Part shown: one piece after another, positions 37,538-48,262 of the stretch
How positions within the stretch are numbered: the stretch's first letter is position 1
How the letters are laid out: every line of letters begins with the position of its first letter
Notes under the pieces: model-generated
Databases searched by the model: none
What the model was told of the DNA's origin: nothing
Seen by the model: the letters and a program-made list of their open reading frames with translations, nothing else
Translations under genes and position numbers: made by a program
Assembly: GCF_001425005.1 (NCBI RefSeq)
Contig: NZ_LMDB01000039.1
Coordinates: forward strand, 124,001 to 188,000
Direction: 5' to 3'
Length of the DNA stretch: 64,000 bases
Source: Duganella sp. Root336D2
Lineage (GTDB): Bacteria; Pseudomonadota; Gammaproteobacteria; Burkholderiales; Burkholderiaceae_D

Positions 37538-38292
37538 TCGGCTTTTTCTTCCGGCGCCGTGGTGGCCTTGACGAACATCGGCGACAGGATCACGCCGATC
37601 TCAAACAGCAGCCACATCGGGATAGCCAGCGAGAACTGGCTGACGATATCAGGCGGGGTCACAATGGCAGCGATCACGAAGGCAGCCACGATCACATAGC
37701 CGCGCCACTCGCGCAGCTTGGCGACCGACACCAGCCCCATGCGCACCAGCACCACCACCACCACCGGCACTTCAAAGGCGCAGCCGAAGGCCAGGCACAT
37801 CGACATCACGAAGTCGAGGTAATTCTCGATATCCGGCATCACCGCAATCGAAGTCGGCGACACCTGGTTGATGAAGGCGAACACCTTGCCGAACACCAGG
37901 AAGTAGCAGAACGCCACGCCCGCCATGAACAGCGAGGACGAGGCAATCACCAGCGGCGCCACCAGGCGCTTTTCATGCTGGTACAGGCCAGGCGCGACAA
38001 AGGCCCACATCTGGTACAGCACCCACGGCAGCGACAGGATGAAGCCGAACAGCAGCGTCACCTTCATCGGTACCAGGAAAGGCGAGATCACGCTGGTGGC
38101 GATCATCTTCGAGCCGGCCGGCATGGCGGCAATCATCGGCGCCGCGATCAGGTCATAGATCTTGGCCGGGCCGATGCCGAAGCCGATCAGCGCCGTCATC
38201 ACTGCGATACCGATGCTGGCCTTGACCAGGCGGTCGCGCAGCTCAACCAGGTGGCTGATGAAGGTTTCTTCGGCGGGTTCTTGTTGACTCAT
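37534..38292 (-). CDS. tatC: Twin-arginine translocase subunit TatC
   Basis: 252-residue inner-membrane protein with six hydrophobic segments and the TatC hallmark LVELRDRLVKA near the N-terminus and MSMCLAFGCAFEVPVVVVVLVRMG in the core. With TatB it binds twin-arginine signal peptides. The start codon abuts the tatB stop (TAAATG). Confidence 0.96.
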   Translation of the reverse strand: MSQQEPAEETFISHLVELRDRLVKASIGIAVMTALIGFGIGPAKIYDLIAAPMIAAMPAGSKMIATSVISPFLVPMKVTLLFGFILSLPWVLYQMWAFVAPGLYQHEKRLVAPLVIASSSLFMAGVAFCYFLVFGKVFAFINQVSPTSIAVMPDIENYLDFVMSMCLAFGCAFEVPVVVVVLVRMGLVSVAKLREWRGYVIVAAFVIAAIVTPPDIVSQFSLAIPMWLLFEIGVILSPMFVKATTAPEEKAD

Positions 38293-38790
38293 TTAGAAAA
38301 ACGATGCGTTCTTGCGGCTGCCGGGGCGGTGGCGCTTCATGCGCGCCGCACCGGAGATGACGTGGGTGCGGACGCCGGCCTGCTGCTTGTACCACAGCGG
38401 CACGGCCGAACTGCGCACTACGCGCTTGCGGCGGAAATCCTTGGCCTTGCGGGCCATGTCTGCGCTGGTCGGGGTGTACAGGTCCAGCGCCGGGGAGGAC
38501 GTGGGCTGGTCGCGCAGCGCCGCTTCCACTTCCGCCATATCCTTGCCGATGGAGTTTTCCATCTCGTCCTTGAAAGTGCTGGCAGCTTCTTCAGCCTGCT
38601 TGCGCAGGTTCTTCAGCTCGTCCAGCTCCATTTCGCGGGAGACTTCGGATTTGACGTCGTTCAGGTAGCGCTGGGCACGGCCGTATAGCGTCCCGGCCAT
38701 GCGCGCCACCTTGGGCAGCTTCTCAGGACCGATGACGACCAGGGCCACTACCCCGATGACGGCGATTTTGGTAAGACCGAGGTCAATCAT
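38293..38790 (-). CDS. tatB: Sec-independent translocase protein TatB
   Basis: 165 residues: an N-terminal membrane helix (IAVIGVVALVVIGPEKLPKVAR) followed by an amphipathic helix and a long hydrophilic tail, the TatB architecture. It is middle gene of tatABC and 6 bp from tatA. Confidence 0.95.
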   Translation of the reverse strand: MIDLGLTKIAVIGVVALVVIGPEKLPKVARMAGTLYGRAQRYLNDVKSEVSREMELDELKNLRKQAEEAASTFKDEMENSIGKDMAEVEAALRDQPTSSPALDLYTPTSADMARKAKDFRRKRVVRSSAVPLWYKQQAGVRTHVISGAARMKRHRPGSRKNASFF

Positions 38791-38796
38791 CGCTGG

Positions 38797-39033
38797 TTAC
38801 TGCTTGGTCTTTTCCTTGGCTTCGACTTCGATGGTGCCCTTGTCGGTCACCTGGGCTGGCGGAGGAGCTGGCTGTGCCGGCTTCTCTTCCTCGTCCGAAC
38901 CCTTGACGCCATCCTTGAAGCCCTTGACAGCCTTGCCCAGGTCCGAGCCGATATTGCCCAGTTTCTTGGTGCCGAATACCAGCATGACGACGACCAGGAC
39001 GATCAGCCAGTGCCAAATGCTCATTGAACCCAT
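38797..39033 (-). CDS. tatA: Sec-independent translocase protein TatA
   Basis: 78 residues: [20 protein letters not shown] membrane helix, [21 protein letters not shown] amphipathic helix and an acidic/Pro tail, typical of pore-forming TatA. First gene of tatABC, 73 bp after hinT, so it may also have its own promoter. Confidence 0.96.
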   Translation of the reverse strand: MGSMSIWHWLIVLVVVMLVFGTKKLGNIGSDLGKAVKGFKDGVKGSDEEEKPAQPAPPPAQVTDKGTIEVEAKEKTKQ

Positions 39034-39106
39034 TACAAAACCCCTAAAAAAATCATTCGTTTGGACAGTATACGCGAAGCGCAGCTGTCATGTGCTTGTC
39101 ACAATT

Positions 39107-39481
39107 TCAAGTCCGCATGCCGCGCCATGGACGCGGCCCGCCGTACAGGTGCATATGCAGGTGGTACACCTCCTGGCCGCCATCCGGACCGCTGTTGATC
39201 AGGGTCTTGTAGCCGCGCACCGGCGTGCCATCCGCCTCGTAGGCCACGGCAATATCATGCTGCTCAGCCAGTTGCGGCACCAGCGCCAGCATCTTGCCCA
39301 GCAGGGCCGTGTGCTCCGGCTTGCAGTCAGACAAGGTCGACAGGTGCAGTTTCGGGATGATCAGCAAGTGTACCGGCGCGGCCGGGTGGATGTCCTTAAA
39401 CACCATCAAGTCATCGTCTTCGTGCACCACGGACGACGGAATCTGTTTTGCTGCAATCTTGCAGAACAGGCAATTTTCCAC
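39107..39481 (-). CDS. hinT: HIT family protein (HinT-like purine nucleoside phosphoramidase)
   Basis: 124 residues with the histidine triad H107-L-H109-M-H111-L and the N-terminal ENCLFCKIAAKQIPSSVVHED. Family members hydrolyse AMP-lysine and other phosphoramidates. It starts 2 bp after the hisE stop, at the tail of the his cluster, as in other betaproteobacteria. Confidence 0.93.
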   Translation of the reverse strand: MENCLFCKIAAKQIPSSVVHEDDDLMVFKDIHPAAPVHLLIIPKLHLSTLSDCKPEHTALLGKMLALVPQLAEQHDIAVAYEADGTPVRGYKTLINSGPDGGQEVYHLHMHLYGGPRPWRGMRT

Positions 39482-39483
39482 GT

Positions 39484-39813
39484 TTATTCCTTACGGGATG
39501 CTTTTTCTTCCAGGCCGGACAAGCCTTCACGGCGCGCCAGCTCATCGAGTACCTGCTGCGGCGACAAATCGAATTGCGCCAGCAGCACCAGCGAATGGAA
39601 CCACAGGTCGGCGCATTCGTACAGCACTTTCGATGCGTCGCCGCTGGCGCGGGCATCCTTCGCCGCCATCACGGTTTCGGTGGCTTCCTCGCCGATCTTT
39701 TTCAGGATCGCGTCGTCGCCCTTGGAGAACAGCTTGGCGACATAGGAGGAGGACGGGTCGCCGCCCTTGCGCGCTTCGATGGTGGCCGCAACACGGTCCA
39801 GTACATTGCTCAT
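39484..39813 (-). CDS. hisE: Phosphoribosyl-ATP pyrophosphatase
   Basis: 109-residue MazG-fold enzyme for step 2 of histidine synthesis (PR-ATP to PR-AMP). The core [13 protein letters not shown]...[14 protein letters not shown] matches. The ATG at 39813 overlaps the hisI stop by 4 bp; the longer frame upstream is antisense noise to hisI. Confidence 0.95.
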   Translation of the reverse strand: MSNVLDRVAATIEARKGGDPSSSYVAKLFSKGDDAILKKIGEEATETVMAAKDARASGDASKVLYECADLWFHSLVLLAQFDLSPQQVLDELARREGLSGLEEKASRKE

Positions 39814-40235
39814 TTTTTCACTTCCGCGTAGATCTCTTCGGGGTCTTTCAGCACCGGTTCCGTATTCTGCCAGTCGCCATTCTCGAACTTGTTGAAGAAG
39901 CAGGAGTGGCGCCCGGTATGGCAGGCGATCGATCCTTCCTGCTCGATCTTTAGCAGCACCACGTCTTCGTCGCAATCGAGGCGGATTTCCAGCACTTTCT
40001 GCACGTGGCCGGATTCTTCGCCCTTGTGCCACAGCTTCTTGCGCGAGCGGCTCCAGTAGACCGCTTCGCCCAGCTCCACGGTCTTGTAGAGCGCATCGCG
40101 GTTCATCCAGGCGAACATCAGCACATCGTTGCTGCCGGCTTCCTGTGCGATGACAGGCACCAGGCCATGCTCGTCCCACTTCACCTTGTTCAGCCATTTG
40201 GCTTTGGCGACATTCGCTGCAATTGCGGTAGCCAT
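39810..40235 (-). CDS. hisI: Phosphoribosyl-AMP cyclohydrolase
   Basis: 141-residue Zn/Mg enzyme for step 3 of histidine synthesis. Signatures are [38 protein letters not shown] and [29 protein letters not shown], which holds the metal-binding cysteines. It is separate from hisE, as usual in this group. Start ATG at 40235. Confidence 0.95.
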   Translation of the reverse strand: MATAIAANVAKAKWLNKVKWDEHGLVPVIAQEAGSNDVLMFAWMNRDALYKTVELGEAVYWSRSRKKLWHKGEESGHVQKVLEIRLDCDEDVVLLKIEQEGSIACHTGRHSCFFNKFENGDWQNTEPVLKDPEEIYAEVKK

Positions 40236-40252
40236 TGTGTGTTCCCCGAAGT

Positions 40253-41014
40253 TTAAGAAAGACGCATGGGAATACCCTGCGCCGCCATGAATTGCTTGGC
40301 TTCCTGTACGGTGTGCTGGCCGTAGTGGAAGATGCTGGCTGCCAGCACCGCATCGGCATGGCCCAGCTTGACGCCGTCGGCCAGGTCTTGCAGGCCGCCC
40401 ACGCCGCCGGAAGCGATCACCGGGATGTTGACCGCATCGCTCACGGCGCGGGTCAGGCCCAGGTCGAAGCCGGACTTGGTGCCGTCGCGGTCCATGCTGG
40501 TCAGCAGCAGTTCGCCGGCGCCCAGCCCGGCCATCTTGCGCGCCCACTCCACGGCATCCAGGCCGGTGGCGTTGCGGCCGCCGTGGGTGAAGACTTCCCA
40601 CTTGCCGGGGGCGACGTTCTTGGCGTCGATCGCCACCACGATGCACTGGCTGCCGTGCTTTTGCGAAGCTTCGTACACCAGCTGCGGATTGGTCACGGCG
40701 GAGGTGTTCACGCTGACCTTGTCGGCGCCTGCGTTGAGCAGGCGGCGCACGTCTTCCACTTTGCGCACGCCGCCGCCGACGGTCAGCGGGATGAACACTT
40801 GCGATGCCACGGCTTCAATGATGTGCAGGATCAGGTCGCGGTTGTCGCTCGACGCGGTGATGTCGAGGAAGGTAAGTTCGTCGGCCCCCTGATCGTCGTA
40901 GCGGCGTGCGATTTCCACCGGGTCGCCCGCGTCGCGCAGCTCGGTGAAGTTGACCCCTTTCACGACGCGGCCATCGGTCACGTCGAGGCAGGGGATGATG
41001 CGTTTAGCCAGCAT
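40253..41014 (-). CDS. hisF: Imidazole glycerol phosphate synthase cyclase subunit
   Basis: 253-residue (beta/alpha)8 barrel that makes IGP and AICAR from PRFAR with ammonia from HisH. N-terminus [23 protein letters not shown] carries the catalytic Asp; the second one is in [12 protein letters not shown]. Confidence 0.97.
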   Translation of the reverse strand: MLAKRIIPCLDVTDGRVVKGVNFTELRDAGDPVEIARRYDDQGADELTFLDITASSDNRDLILHIIEAVASQVFIPLTVGGGVRKVEDVRRLLNAGADKVSVNTSAVTNPQLVYEASQKHGSQCIVVAIDAKNVAPGKWEVFTHGGRNATGLDAVEWARKMAGLGAGELLLTSMDRDGTKSGFDLGLTRAVSDAVNIPVIASGGVGGLQDLADGVKLGHADAVLAASIFHYGQHTVQEAKQFMAAQGIPMRLS

Positions 41015-41019
41015 ATTTT

Positions 41020-41784
41020 TTACTCTGAAAGTTCGTCGGCACGATCCTGCGCCGAAGCCAGGTCCAGCGTGCCTTCATAAATCGAACGGCCGCAGATCAC
41101 GCCTTCGATGCCTTCGTCCTGCACCGCGCACAGGGCTTCCACATCGCCCAGGTTGTGCAGGCCGCCGGAAGCGATGATGGGGATGCGCACCGCCTGCGCC
41201 AGGCGCACCGTGGCCTCGATATTTACGCCGCCCATCATGCCGTCGCGGCCGATGTCGGTGTACACGATCGATTCAACGCCGTAGCCTTCAAACTTCTGCG
41301 CCAGGTCGATCACTTCGTGGCCGGACAGCTTGCTCCAGCCGTCGGTGGCGACCTTGCCGTCCTTGGCATCCAGGCCGACGATGATGTGGCCGGGGAAGGC
41401 GCCGCAGGCATCCTGCAGGAAGCCGGGACTCTTCACGGCGGCGGTGCCGATGATGATGTAGCTGATGCCGTCGTCGAGGTAGCGCTCGATGGTATCGAGG
41501 TCGCGCACGCCGCCGCCCAGTTGCACCGGGATTTCAGGCAGGTCGAATTCCTCGGCATAGTCTTGCACAGCTTTGAGGATGGATTTCACCGCACCTTCGT
41601 TCTTCGGCTTGCCGGCGAAGGCGCCGTTCAGGTCCACCAGGTGCAGGCGGCGCGCGCCCTGTTCCAGCCAGTGGCGCGCCATCTTGCCCGGGTCGTCGGA
41701 AAAGACGGTTGCAAGTTCCATATCGCCCTGTTTCAGGCGAACGCAGTGACCATCCTTGAGGTCGATAGCAGGAATGAGCAGCAT
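41020..41784 (-). CDS. hisA: ProFAR isomerase (HisA)
   Basis: 254-residue (beta/alpha)8 barrel isomerising ProFAR to [26 protein letters not shown] is the conserved start with the catalytic Asp; the second acidic residue is in [12 protein letters not shown]. Start chosen at the ATG at 41784; the longer frame upstream is not supported. Confidence 0.96.
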   Translation of the reverse strand: MLLIPAIDLKDGHCVRLKQGDMELATVFSDDPGKMARHWLEQGARRLHLVDLNGAFAGKPKNEGAVKSILKAVQDYAEEFDLPEIPVQLGGGVRDLDTIERYLDDGISYIIIGTAAVKSPGFLQDACGAFPGHIIVGLDAKDGKVATDGWSKLSGHEVIDLAQKFEGYGVESIVYTDIGRDGMMGGVNIEATVRLAQAVRIPIIASGGLHNLGDVEALCAVQDEGIEGVICGRSIYEGTLDLASAQDRADELSE

Positions 41785-41800
41785 GATGTTGTTCTTGAGG

Positions 41801-42442
41801 TTAGGGATTCCAGTGGATGAAATTTTTGTACAGTTGCAGGCCGGTGGCGGCACTCTTTTCAGGGTGGAACTGTGTGGCAAAAATATTGTCGCGGGCTACC
41901 GCGCAGCAGAACGGCTGCCCGTATACGGTCTCGCCGACGTTCTGCGCATCGATCTCCGGCTGCGCGAAGTAGCTGTGCACGAAGTAGAACCAGGCATGGT
42001 CCGGAATGCCGTCCCACATCGCGTGCGGCATGCGCTGGCGTACCTGGTTCCAGCCCATTTGCGGCACTTTGAAGCGCGAACCGTCTTCCTGCAGCTGGCC
42101 CTCGAGCTGGAAGCGCACCACCTTGCCGGGCAACAGGCCCAGGCCCGGCGTGCTGCCGTTTTCTTCGCTGGCGTCAAACAGCATCTGCTCGCCTACGCAC
42201 ACGCCCATCATGGGCTTGGAGGCGGCAGCGCGCATCAACGCTTCCTGCACGCCCGACTCACGCAGGCTGCCCATGCAGTCGCGCATGGCGCCCTGGCCGG
42301 GCAGCACGATGCGGTCAGCGGCATCGATGGCGGCGGGATCGCCGGAAATCATTACTTCGGCCTCGGGCGCGACCGCGCGCAATGCCTGCGCGACGGAGCG
42401 CAGGTTGCCCATGCCGTAATCGACTACTACGATTTTTTTCAT
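41801..42442 (-). CDS. hisH: Imidazole glycerol phosphate synthase glutaminase subunit
   Basis: 213-residue class I glutamine amidotransferase that supplies ammonia to HisF. The nucleophile Cys is in [10 protein letters not shown] and the His/Glu pair in TQFHPEKS. Between hisB and hisA. Confidence 0.96.
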   Translation of the reverse strand: MKKIVVVDYGMGNLRSVAQALRAVAPEAEVMISGDPAAIDAADRIVLPGQGAMRDCMGSLRESGVQEALMRAAASKPMMGVCVGEQMLFDASEENGSTPGLGLLPGKVVRFQLEGQLQEDGSRFKVPQMGWNQVRQRMPHAMWDGIPDHAWFYFVHSYFAQPEIDAQNVGETVYGQPFCCAVARDNIFATQFHPEKSAATGLQLYKNFIHWNP

Positions 42443-42462
42443 GTCAGTCAGCCGGTGTGTCG

Positions 42463-43053
42463 TTACAGGCTTCCTTTGGTGGACGGGATGGCGCCAGCAG
42501 CACGCGGGTCAAGCTCGCTGGCCATGCGCAGGGCGCGGCCGAAAGCCTTGAACACGGTTTCGCACTGGTGGTGTGCATTGGTGCCGCGCAGGTTGTCGAT
42601 GTGCAGCGTGACGCCAGCATGGTTGACGAAGCCGCGGAAGAATTCCAGCGTCAGGTCGACGTCGAACGCGCCGATCATCGCGCGGGTGAACGGGATGTGG
42701 TATTCGATGCCCGGGCGGCCGGAAAAGTCGATGACGACGCGCGACAGCGCTTCATCCAGCGGCACATAGGCGTGGCCGTAGCGGCGGATGCCCTTCTTGT
42801 CGCCAATCGCCTTGGCGACCGCCATGCCGAGCGTAATGCCCACGTCTTCCACCGTGTGGTGGTTATCAATATGGGTGTCGCCGGTGGCTTCAATATCGAG
42901 GTCGATCAGCCCGTGGCGGGCGATCTGGTCCAGCATATGGTCGAGGAAAGGCACGCCCGTGTTCAGCTTCTGGGCGCCGGTGCCATCGAGGTTGATGGCG
43001 ACGCGGACCTGGGTCTCGCTGGTGTTGCGAGTGATTTCTGCGGTGCGGTTCAT
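42463..43053 (-). CDS. hisB: Imidazoleglycerol-phosphate dehydratase
   Basis: 196-residue monofunctional dehydratase. The metal-binding HxxxE/HHxxE motifs are seen in [25 protein letters not shown] and [16 protein letters not shown]. No HisB-N phosphatase domain is present, so histidinol-phosphate phosphatase must be encoded elsewhere. Confidence 0.96.
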   Translation of the reverse strand: MNRTAEITRNTSETQVRVAINLDGTGAQKLNTGVPFLDHMLDQIARHGLIDLDIEATGDTHIDNHHTVEDVGITLGMAVAKAIGDKKGIRRYGHAYVPLDEALSRVVIDFSGRPGIEYHIPFTRAMIGAFDVDLTLEFFRGFVNHAGVTLHIDNLRGTNAHHQCETVFKAFGRALRMASELDPRAAGAIPSTKGSL

Positions 43054-43074
43054 GAAAAGCTCTTGGTTTTCGCT

Positions 43075-44175
43075 TCAGGACGCCAGGGCGGCTTTCAAGC
43101 CGTCCAGCATGATTGCGTTTTCCTCGGGCGTGCTGACCGTGATGCGCAGGCAGTTGGCCAGTACATTGTGCATTCTACCCACATTTTTGATCAAAACCTT
43201 GCGCTCCAACAGTTTGGCATGAACCTGCTCGGAGTTCGGTACGCGAATGAGGATAAAGTTTGCCGCCGAGGGGAAAACGTTGACACCCGGCAAGTTCGCC
43301 AGTGCATTCGACAACTCACCGCGCTGTTGGCGCAGCAGGGCAGCCTGTTCATTCAGCACATCGAGGTGGTCGAGGCAGAATTCGGCGGCGGCCTGGGTCA
43401 GGACATTGACGTTGTAGGGTGGGCGGATCTTGTCGAATTGCTCCAGCAGGGCTGGCGCGCACGACATATAGCCAAGGCGGATGCCCGCCAGGCCAAGTTT
43501 CGACAGTGTGCGCATGACGATCAGGTTGGGGAATTCCGGCAGGCGGCCCATGAAGCTTTGTTGTGCAAACGGCTCATACGCTTCATCGACCACGCACAGG
43601 CCCTTGTCGCCCAGCGCCTTGATCACCTGCTCGATATCGCCGGCGTCGAACAGGTTGCCGGTCGGGTTGTTCGGGTAGGCCAGGAAGACCAGCGCCGGCT
43701 TATGCTGCGCGATTGCCGCCAGCATGGCCGGCAGGTCGAGCGTCAGGTCGGCTTTCAGCGGCACGCCGGTGAAGTCCATGCCGGCCACCATGGCCGAGCG
43801 CTGGAACATGACGAAGGACGGCGCCGGCGCCATCATCACGGCGCGCCGGCCTTCCGCCGGCTGCAGCGCGCAGGCTTGCGCCATGATGGCAATCAGCTCG
43901 TCCGAGCCGTTGCCCAGCATGACGTCGTAGCCTTGCGGCACGCCGAGTCTGGCGCGGATGCGCTGCTTGATGGTTTCGTAGCTGGCGACCGGATAGCGGT
44001 TCAGCGCGACGCCGGCGATGCGGTTCGCCAGCTCATGATGCAGGTCGCTCGGCAGCACATATGGATTCTCCATCGCATCCAGCTTGATAAATCCGCTGGC
44101 ATCCGGCACATGGTAGATGTGGTCGGAACGCACATCCTGGCGGATCGTATTGGCGATAAGGCTGTCGAGGGACAT
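43075..44175 (-). CDS. hisC: Histidinol-phosphate aminotransferase
   Basis: 366-residue PLP-dependent class I/II aminotransferase. N-terminal KLDAMENPYVLP substrate-binding segment and the PLP-lysine region MRTLSKLGLAGIRLGYM are clear. Two ATGs exist: 44181, directly touching the methyltransferase stop, and 44175, which has AGGAG 9 nt upstream and gives MSLDSLIANTIRQDV; the latter is preferred. Normally hisC follows hisD directly; here a methyltransferase gene separates them. Confidence 0.95.
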   Translation of the reverse strand: MSLDSLIANTIRQDVRSDHIYHVPDASGFIKLDAMENPYVLPSDLHHELANRIAGVALNRYPVASYETIKQRIRARLGVPQGYDVMLGNGSDELIAIMAQACALQPAEGRRAVMMAPAPSFVMFQRSAMVAGMDFTGVPLKADLTLDLPAMLAAIAQHKPALVFLAYPNNPTGNLFDAGDIEQVIKALGDKGLCVVDEAYEPFAQQSFMGRLPEFPNLIVMRTLSKLGLAGIRLGYMSCAPALLEQFDKIRPPYNVNVLTQAAAEFCLDHLDVLNEQAALLRQQRGELSNALANLPGVNVFPSAANFILIRVPNSEQVHAKLLERKVLIKNVGRMHNVLANCLRITVSTPEENAIMLDGLKAALAS

Positions 44176-44181
44176 CTGCAT

Positions 44182-45054
44182 TTACTCCTGTTCTAAAGCC
44201 TCGTTCGGGGCAGGCACCGTTTTCGGCCTGCGTCCCCTGCGTGGCGGAGGTGTCTGACCCTGCGGGTCAGACAGCGGTTTACCGGTTTCGGCAAGCGCCT
44301 CCAGGCGCCTCCGGGCTATGTCGCAATACTCGGGATTCAATTCAAAGCCGACAAAATCACGCCCGCAGCGACGCGCGGCGACAGCGGTAGTCCCGCTGCC
44401 CATGAACAGGTCCATCACCACGCCATCCGGCGGGCAGCTGGCCTTGACCATGCGTTCGATAATTTCCAGCGGCTTTTGCGTCGGGTGGTCGACCCGTTCC
44501 GCATGTTCCCGGTGCAAGCGCGATACGCTCCACAGGTCCTTGGGGTTGTAGCCCACTTCCAGCCATTTTGCGCCGACGAAAATCGAGCGCGAACGGGCCT
44601 TCTTGGTTTCGGCATCGTACGCGATACGCACGGCGTCGAGGTCGAAGTAGTAATCCTTGCGGCGCACGAAGAATCCAATCGTGTCGTGCACCGACGAGAA
44701 ACTGCGGGTACTGCCGCCCATGGAAGGCACGCGGCGGTCCCAGATAATTTCGTTCATCATCGTCATGCGCTTTTTCAGCATGACGAAAATTTCCGGCGAG
44801 TAGCGCCAGGTCAGGAAGATGTACAGGCTGCCGTTCGGCTTCAGCTTCGGCAGGGCTGCATCGATCCATGCCTCCGTCCACGCCAGGTAGTCTTCCATCG
44901 TCTGCTGGTCGGACGCGTTGCCGTAATCCTTGCCCAGGTTGTAGGGCGGATCGGTCAGGATCAGGTCGACGGAACCATCCGGCACGCGGGCCAGTCCGGC
45001 CATCGCGTCCTCTTGGAAGACCTGGTTTTTCCAAGGATGGGATGAATGCGTCAT
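44182..45054 (-). CDS. Beta-class DNA (adenine/cytosine-N4) methyltransferase inside the his operon
   Basis: 290 residues. Motif IV DPPY is at 35-38 and motif I FMGSGTT at 217-223; this order (IV, target-recognition region, I) is the beta class, like CcrM and M.HindIII. It also has [14 protein letters not shown]. The target sequence cannot be read from the protein. No restriction enzyme or specificity subunit is near, so it is an orphan methylase. Start ATG at 45054 overlaps the hisD stop by 4 bp, and its stop touches hisC, so it is embedded in the operon. The C-terminal residues of about 256-269 are encoded by a dispersed palindromic repeat; the rest of the tail is Pro/Arg-rich. Confidence 0.92.
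   Translation of the reverse strand: MTHSSHPWKNQVFQEDAMAGLARVPDGSVDLILTDPPYNLGKDYGNASDQQTMEDYLAWTEAWIDAALPKLKPNGSLYIFLTWRYSPEIFVMLKKRMTMMNEIIWDRRVPSMGGSTRSFSSVHDTIGFFVRRKDYYFDLDAVRIAYDAETKKARSRSIFVGAKWLEVGYNPKDLWSVSRLHREHAERVDHPTQKPLEIIERMVKASCPPDGVVMDLFMGSGTTAVAARRCGRDFVGFELNPEYCDIARRRLEALAETGKPLSDPQGQTPPPRRGRRPKTVPAPNEALEQE
44249..44289. repeat. Dispersed palindromic repeat within the methyltransferase coding region
   Basis: A perfect 10-bp hairpin TGTCTGACCC-TGC-GGGTCAGACA (44251-44273) followed by GCGGTTTACCGGTTTC. On the minus strand this reads AAACCGGTAAACC..TGTCTGACCC, nearly identical to the element at 23760-23785. It encodes part of the C-terminal tail of the methyltransferase and lies about 70-110 nt before hisC. 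Confidence 0.75.
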
Positions 45055-46358
45055 TTCAGGCGCAGCTCCGCGCTGCGGGCGTGGGCTTGCAAGCCTTCGC
45101 CGTAGGCCAGTTCGGCCGCCACCTTGCCCAGCGTCTGGGCGCCGGCTTCGCTGACGTGAATCACCGAGGAGCGCTTCTGGAAGTCGTATACGCCCAGCGG
45201 CGACGAGAAGCGTGCGGTGCGCGAGGTCGGCAGCACGTGGTTCGGGCCGCAGCAATAGTCGCCCAGCGATTCGGACGAGAAGCGGCCGAGGAACATGGCG
45301 CCGGCGTGGCGGATCTGCTCGGCCCACTGCTGCGGGTTCTCGGCCGAAATCTCCAGGTGTTCGGCGGCGATGCTGTTGGCGATGGCGCAGGCTTCCGCCA
45401 TGTCGCGCACTTTCACCAGCGCGCCGCGGTCGCGCAGCGAGGTTTCGATGACAGCCTTGCGCGGCATGGCCGGCAGCAGTTTGGCGATGCTGGCTTCCAC
45501 TTGCGCGATGTACCCTGCGTCAGGGCACAGCAGGATGGCTTGCGCCAGTTCGTCGTGCTCGGCCTGCGAGAACAGGTCCATTGCCACCCAGTCGGGGTCG
45601 GTGGTGCCGTCGCAAATCACCAGGATCTCGGACGGGCCGGCGATCATGTCGATACCGACGGTGCCGAACACGCGGCGCTTGGCTGCCGCCACATAGGCAT
45701 TGCCCGGGCCGACGATCTTGTCGACGGGACGGATGGTTTCGGTGCCGTGCGCCAGTGCGGCCACGGCTTGCGCACCGCCGATGCCGATCACGCGGGTCAC
45801 GCCGGCAATGGCGGCCGCGGCCAGCACCATCTGGTTCTTCACGCCGTCCGGCGTCGGCACGACCATGATGATTTCTTCGACGCCGGCCACTTTGGCCGGC
45901 ACGGCGTTCATCAGCACCGACGAAGGGTAGGCAGCCTTGCCGCCGGGGACGTAGATGCCGACGCGGTCCAGCGGCGTAATGCGCTGCCCGAGGATGGTGC
46001 CGTCGGCTTCGGTGTAGGTGAAGCCTTGCAGTTCCTGCTTCTGGCGCTCGTGGAAGGCGCGGATGCGGTCGGCCGCGGTTTGCAGCGCGCTGCGCTGCGC
46101 GCCCGGCAGCGCGGCCAGTGCCGCGTCCAGCTCCGCCTGGCCGATGTCGAAATCGGCCATGCCGGCGGCGCTCATGCGGTCGAAGCGGTTGGTGTATTCC
46201 AGAACGGCTTCGTCGCCGCGCGCGCGCACGTCGGCGATAATTTTTGCGACGGCGCTTTCGATCGCGTCGTCGGTTTCCGCTTCAAAGGCCAGCAGCGCGT
46301 CCAGCGTTTCCTGGAAATCGTCCTGGGTGGAGTCGAGTTTTCGGATCATGGGCATCAT
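45051..46358 (-). CDS. hisD: Histidinol dehydrogenase
   Basis: 435-residue Zn enzyme for the last two steps, histidinol to histidine. The signature runs through [20 protein letters not shown] and [35 protein letters not shown]; the C-terminal region with [21 protein letters not shown] is intact. Start overlaps the hisG stop by 4 bp. Confidence 0.97.
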   Translation of the reverse strand: MMPMIRKLDSTQDDFQETLDALLAFEAETDDAIESAVAKIIADVRARGDEAVLEYTNRFDRMSAAGMADFDIGQAELDAALAALPGAQRSALQTAADRIRAFHERQKQELQGFTYTEADGTILGQRITPLDRVGIYVPGGKAAYPSSVLMNAVPAKVAGVEEIIMVVPTPDGVKNQMVLAAAAIAGVTRVIGIGGAQAVAALAHGTETIRPVDKIVGPGNAYVAAAKRRVFGTVGIDMIAGPSEILVICDGTTDPDWVAMDLFSQAEHDELAQAILLCPDAGYIAQVEASIAKLLPAMPRKAVIETSLRDRGALVKVRDMAEACAIANSIAAEHLEISAENPQQWAEQIRHAGAMFLGRFSSESLGDYCCGPNHVLPTSRTARFSSPLGVYDFQKRSSVIHVSEAGAQTLGKVAAELAYGEGLQAHARSAELRLK

Positions 46359-47002
46359 TTGGCAGCGGCGCTGGCGCGTTCAAAAGCTTCGATAATCGGT
46401 TGCAGGCGGGCGCGCTTGAGCTTCATCGCAGCCTGGTTCACGACCAGGCGCGAAGAGATGTCCATGATCTCTTCCACTTCCACCAGGTTGTTGGCGCGCA
46501 GCGTGCTGCCGGTGGAAACCACGTCGACGATGGCGTCGGACAGGCCAACCAGGGGCGCCAGCTCCATCGAGCCATACAGCTTGATCAGGTCGACGTGCAC
46601 GCCTTTCTTGCCGAAGTGCTCGCGCGCTATCGTGGTGAACTTGGTCGCCACGCGCAGGCGCGCGCCCTGGCGCACTGCGGTCTCGTAATCGAAGCCGGCA
46701 CGCGTCGCCACCGACATGCGGCATTTGGCGATATGCAGGTCGACCGGCTGGTACAGGCCTTCGCCGCCGTGTTCCAGCAAGACATCCTTGCCCGCCACGC
46801 CGAAGTCCGCGGCGCCATACTGCACGTAGGTCGGCACGTCCGATGCGCGTACGATCAGTACGCGAATGCCGGGGTCCGAAGTAGGCAGGATCAGCTTGCG
46901 GGAGGTTTCCGGGTTTTCGAGGACTTTGATGCCGGCCGCTTCCAGCAGCGGCAGCGTGTCTTCGAAGATCCGGCCTTTCGACAGGGCGAGGATAAGTTCC
47001 AT
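46355..47002 (-). CDS. hisG: ATP phosphoribosyltransferase, short form
   Basis: 215-residue HisG_S catalytic subunit, first step of histidine synthesis. It begins [24 protein letters not shown] and contains [16 protein letters not shown] and [11 protein letters not shown]. It lacks the C-terminal regulatory domain of the long form, so a HisZ partner must be encoded elsewhere. Start ATG at 47002, 2 bp after the murA stop; the longer frame is a shadow of murA. Confidence 0.96.
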   Translation of the reverse strand: MELILALSKGRIFEDTLPLLEAAGIKVLENPETSRKLILPTSDPGIRVLIVRASDVPTYVQYGAADFGVAGKDVLLEHGGEGLYQPVDLHIAKCRMSVATRAGFDYETAVRQGARLRVATKFTTIAREHFGKKGVHVDLIKLYGSMELAPLVGLSDAIVDVVSTGSTLRANNLVEVEEIMDISSRLVVNQAAMKLKRARLQPIIEAFERASAAAK

Positions 47003-47004
47003 GG

Positions 47005-48255
47005 TTACTTGAGTCGGGTGATATTGGCGCCAACGGCGGACAGCTTGTCTTCCATGCGGTCGTAGCCGCGGTCCAGGTGGTAAATGCGGTCCACCAGGGT
47101 CTCGCCTTTGGCGGCCAGGCCGGCGATCACCAGCGAAGCCGATGCGCGCAAGTCGGTCGCCATCACCGGCGCGCCGATCAGCTGCCCGACGCCGTCGATG
47201 TAGGCGGTATTGCCGTCGATGGAGATCTTCGAGCCCAGGCGGTTCATTTCCTGCACGTGCATGAAGCGGTTCTCGAAAATGGTTTCGGTCACCTTGCTGC
47301 TGCCGCCGGCAATCAGGTTTACCGCCATGAACTGCGCCTGCATATCGGTCGGGAAGCCCGGGTATTCGGTGGTGCGGAAGGACACCGGTTTCGGGCGCTG
47401 GTCCATCCTGGCACGGATCCAGGTGTCGCCCACGGTCAGCTCCACGCCCATCTCGCGCAGCTTGTCCAGCGCCACGTCGAAGATGTCGGTGCGGGTATTG
47501 CGGATGGTGATGTCGCCGCCGGCTGCTGCGACTGCGCACAGGAAGGTCGCCGCTTCGATCCGGTCGGAGATGACATCGTGTTTGGCGCCGTGCAGGGAGG
47601 GCACACCCTGGATCACCAGGCGGTCGGTGCCGATGCCTTCGATCCTGGCGCCCATCGCCACCAGCAGGTTCGCCAGGTCGGTCACTTCCGGCTCGCGCGC
47701 GGCATTTTCCAGGACCGTCTCGCCTTCGGCCAGGGTGGCAGCCATCAGCAGGTTTTCGGTGCCGGTCACGGTGATCATGTCGGTGACGATGCGGGTGCCC
47801 TTCAGCTTCTTGCACTTGGCGTAGATATAGCCGCCGTCAATGGTGATCTCCGCACCCATGGCGCGCAGGCCCTTGATGTGCTGGTCGACCGGACGCGAAC
47901 CGATGGCGCAGCCGCCCGGCAGCGACACCTTGGCTTCGCCGAAGCGCGCCAGCAGCGGACCCAGTACCAGGATCGATGCGCGCATGGTCTTCACCAGCTC
48001 ATACGGCGCTTCGCACTTGTCGATCTTCGAGCCGTTCAGCGTGACCTTCTCGCCATCCTGCTGGACCGACAGGCCGGTCTGGCGCAGCAGCTTGAGCATG
48101 GTCGCCACGTCGTGCAGCAGCGGCACATTGGTCAGTTCCAGGTCGCCTGCGGTCAGCAGGCCAGCGCACAGGATGGGCAGGGCAGCGTTCTTGGCGCCGG
48201 AGATCTTGATGTCGCCGACCAGGCGCTTGCCGCCGGTGATGAGCAGTTTGTCCAT
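47005..48255 (-). CDS. murA: UDP-N-acetylglucosamine 1-carboxyvinyltransferase
   Basis: 416-residue enzyme for the first committed step of peptidoglycan synthesis. N-terminus [22 protein letters not shown] and the fosfomycin-reactive Cys116 in [13 protein letters not shown] are present. Located between the bolA-like gene and hisG, an arrangement common in betaproteobacteria. Confidence 0.97.
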   Translation of the reverse strand: MDKLLITGGKRLVGDIKISGAKNAALPILCAGLLTAGDLELTNVPLLHDVATMLKLLRQTGLSVQQDGEKVTLNGSKIDKCEAPYELVKTMRASILVLGPLLARFGEAKVSLPGGCAIGSRPVDQHIKGLRAMGAEITIDGGYIYAKCKKLKGTRIVTDMITVTGTENLLMAATLAEGETVLENAAREPEVTDLANLLVAMGARIEGIGTDRLVIQGVPSLHGAKHDVISDRIEAATFLCAVAAAGGDITIRNTRTDIFDVALDKLREMGVELTVGDTWIRARMDQRPKPVSFRTTEYPGFPTDMQAQFMAVNLIAGGSSKVTETIFENRFMHVQEMNRLGSKISIDGNTAYIDGVGQLIGAPVMATDLRASASLVIAGLAAKGETLVDRIYHLDRGYDRMEDKLSAVGANITRLK

Positions 48256-48262
48256 ATTCTTC

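Noticed and set aside
39034-39106. Possible separate promoter for tatABC (extended TATACT region)
   Set aside because: No -35 element at suitable spacing could be found; not strong enough to list.
47003-47815. Long N-terminal extension of hisG
   Set aside because: Shadow frame inside murA; short-form HisG begins [11 protein letters not shown] at 47002.
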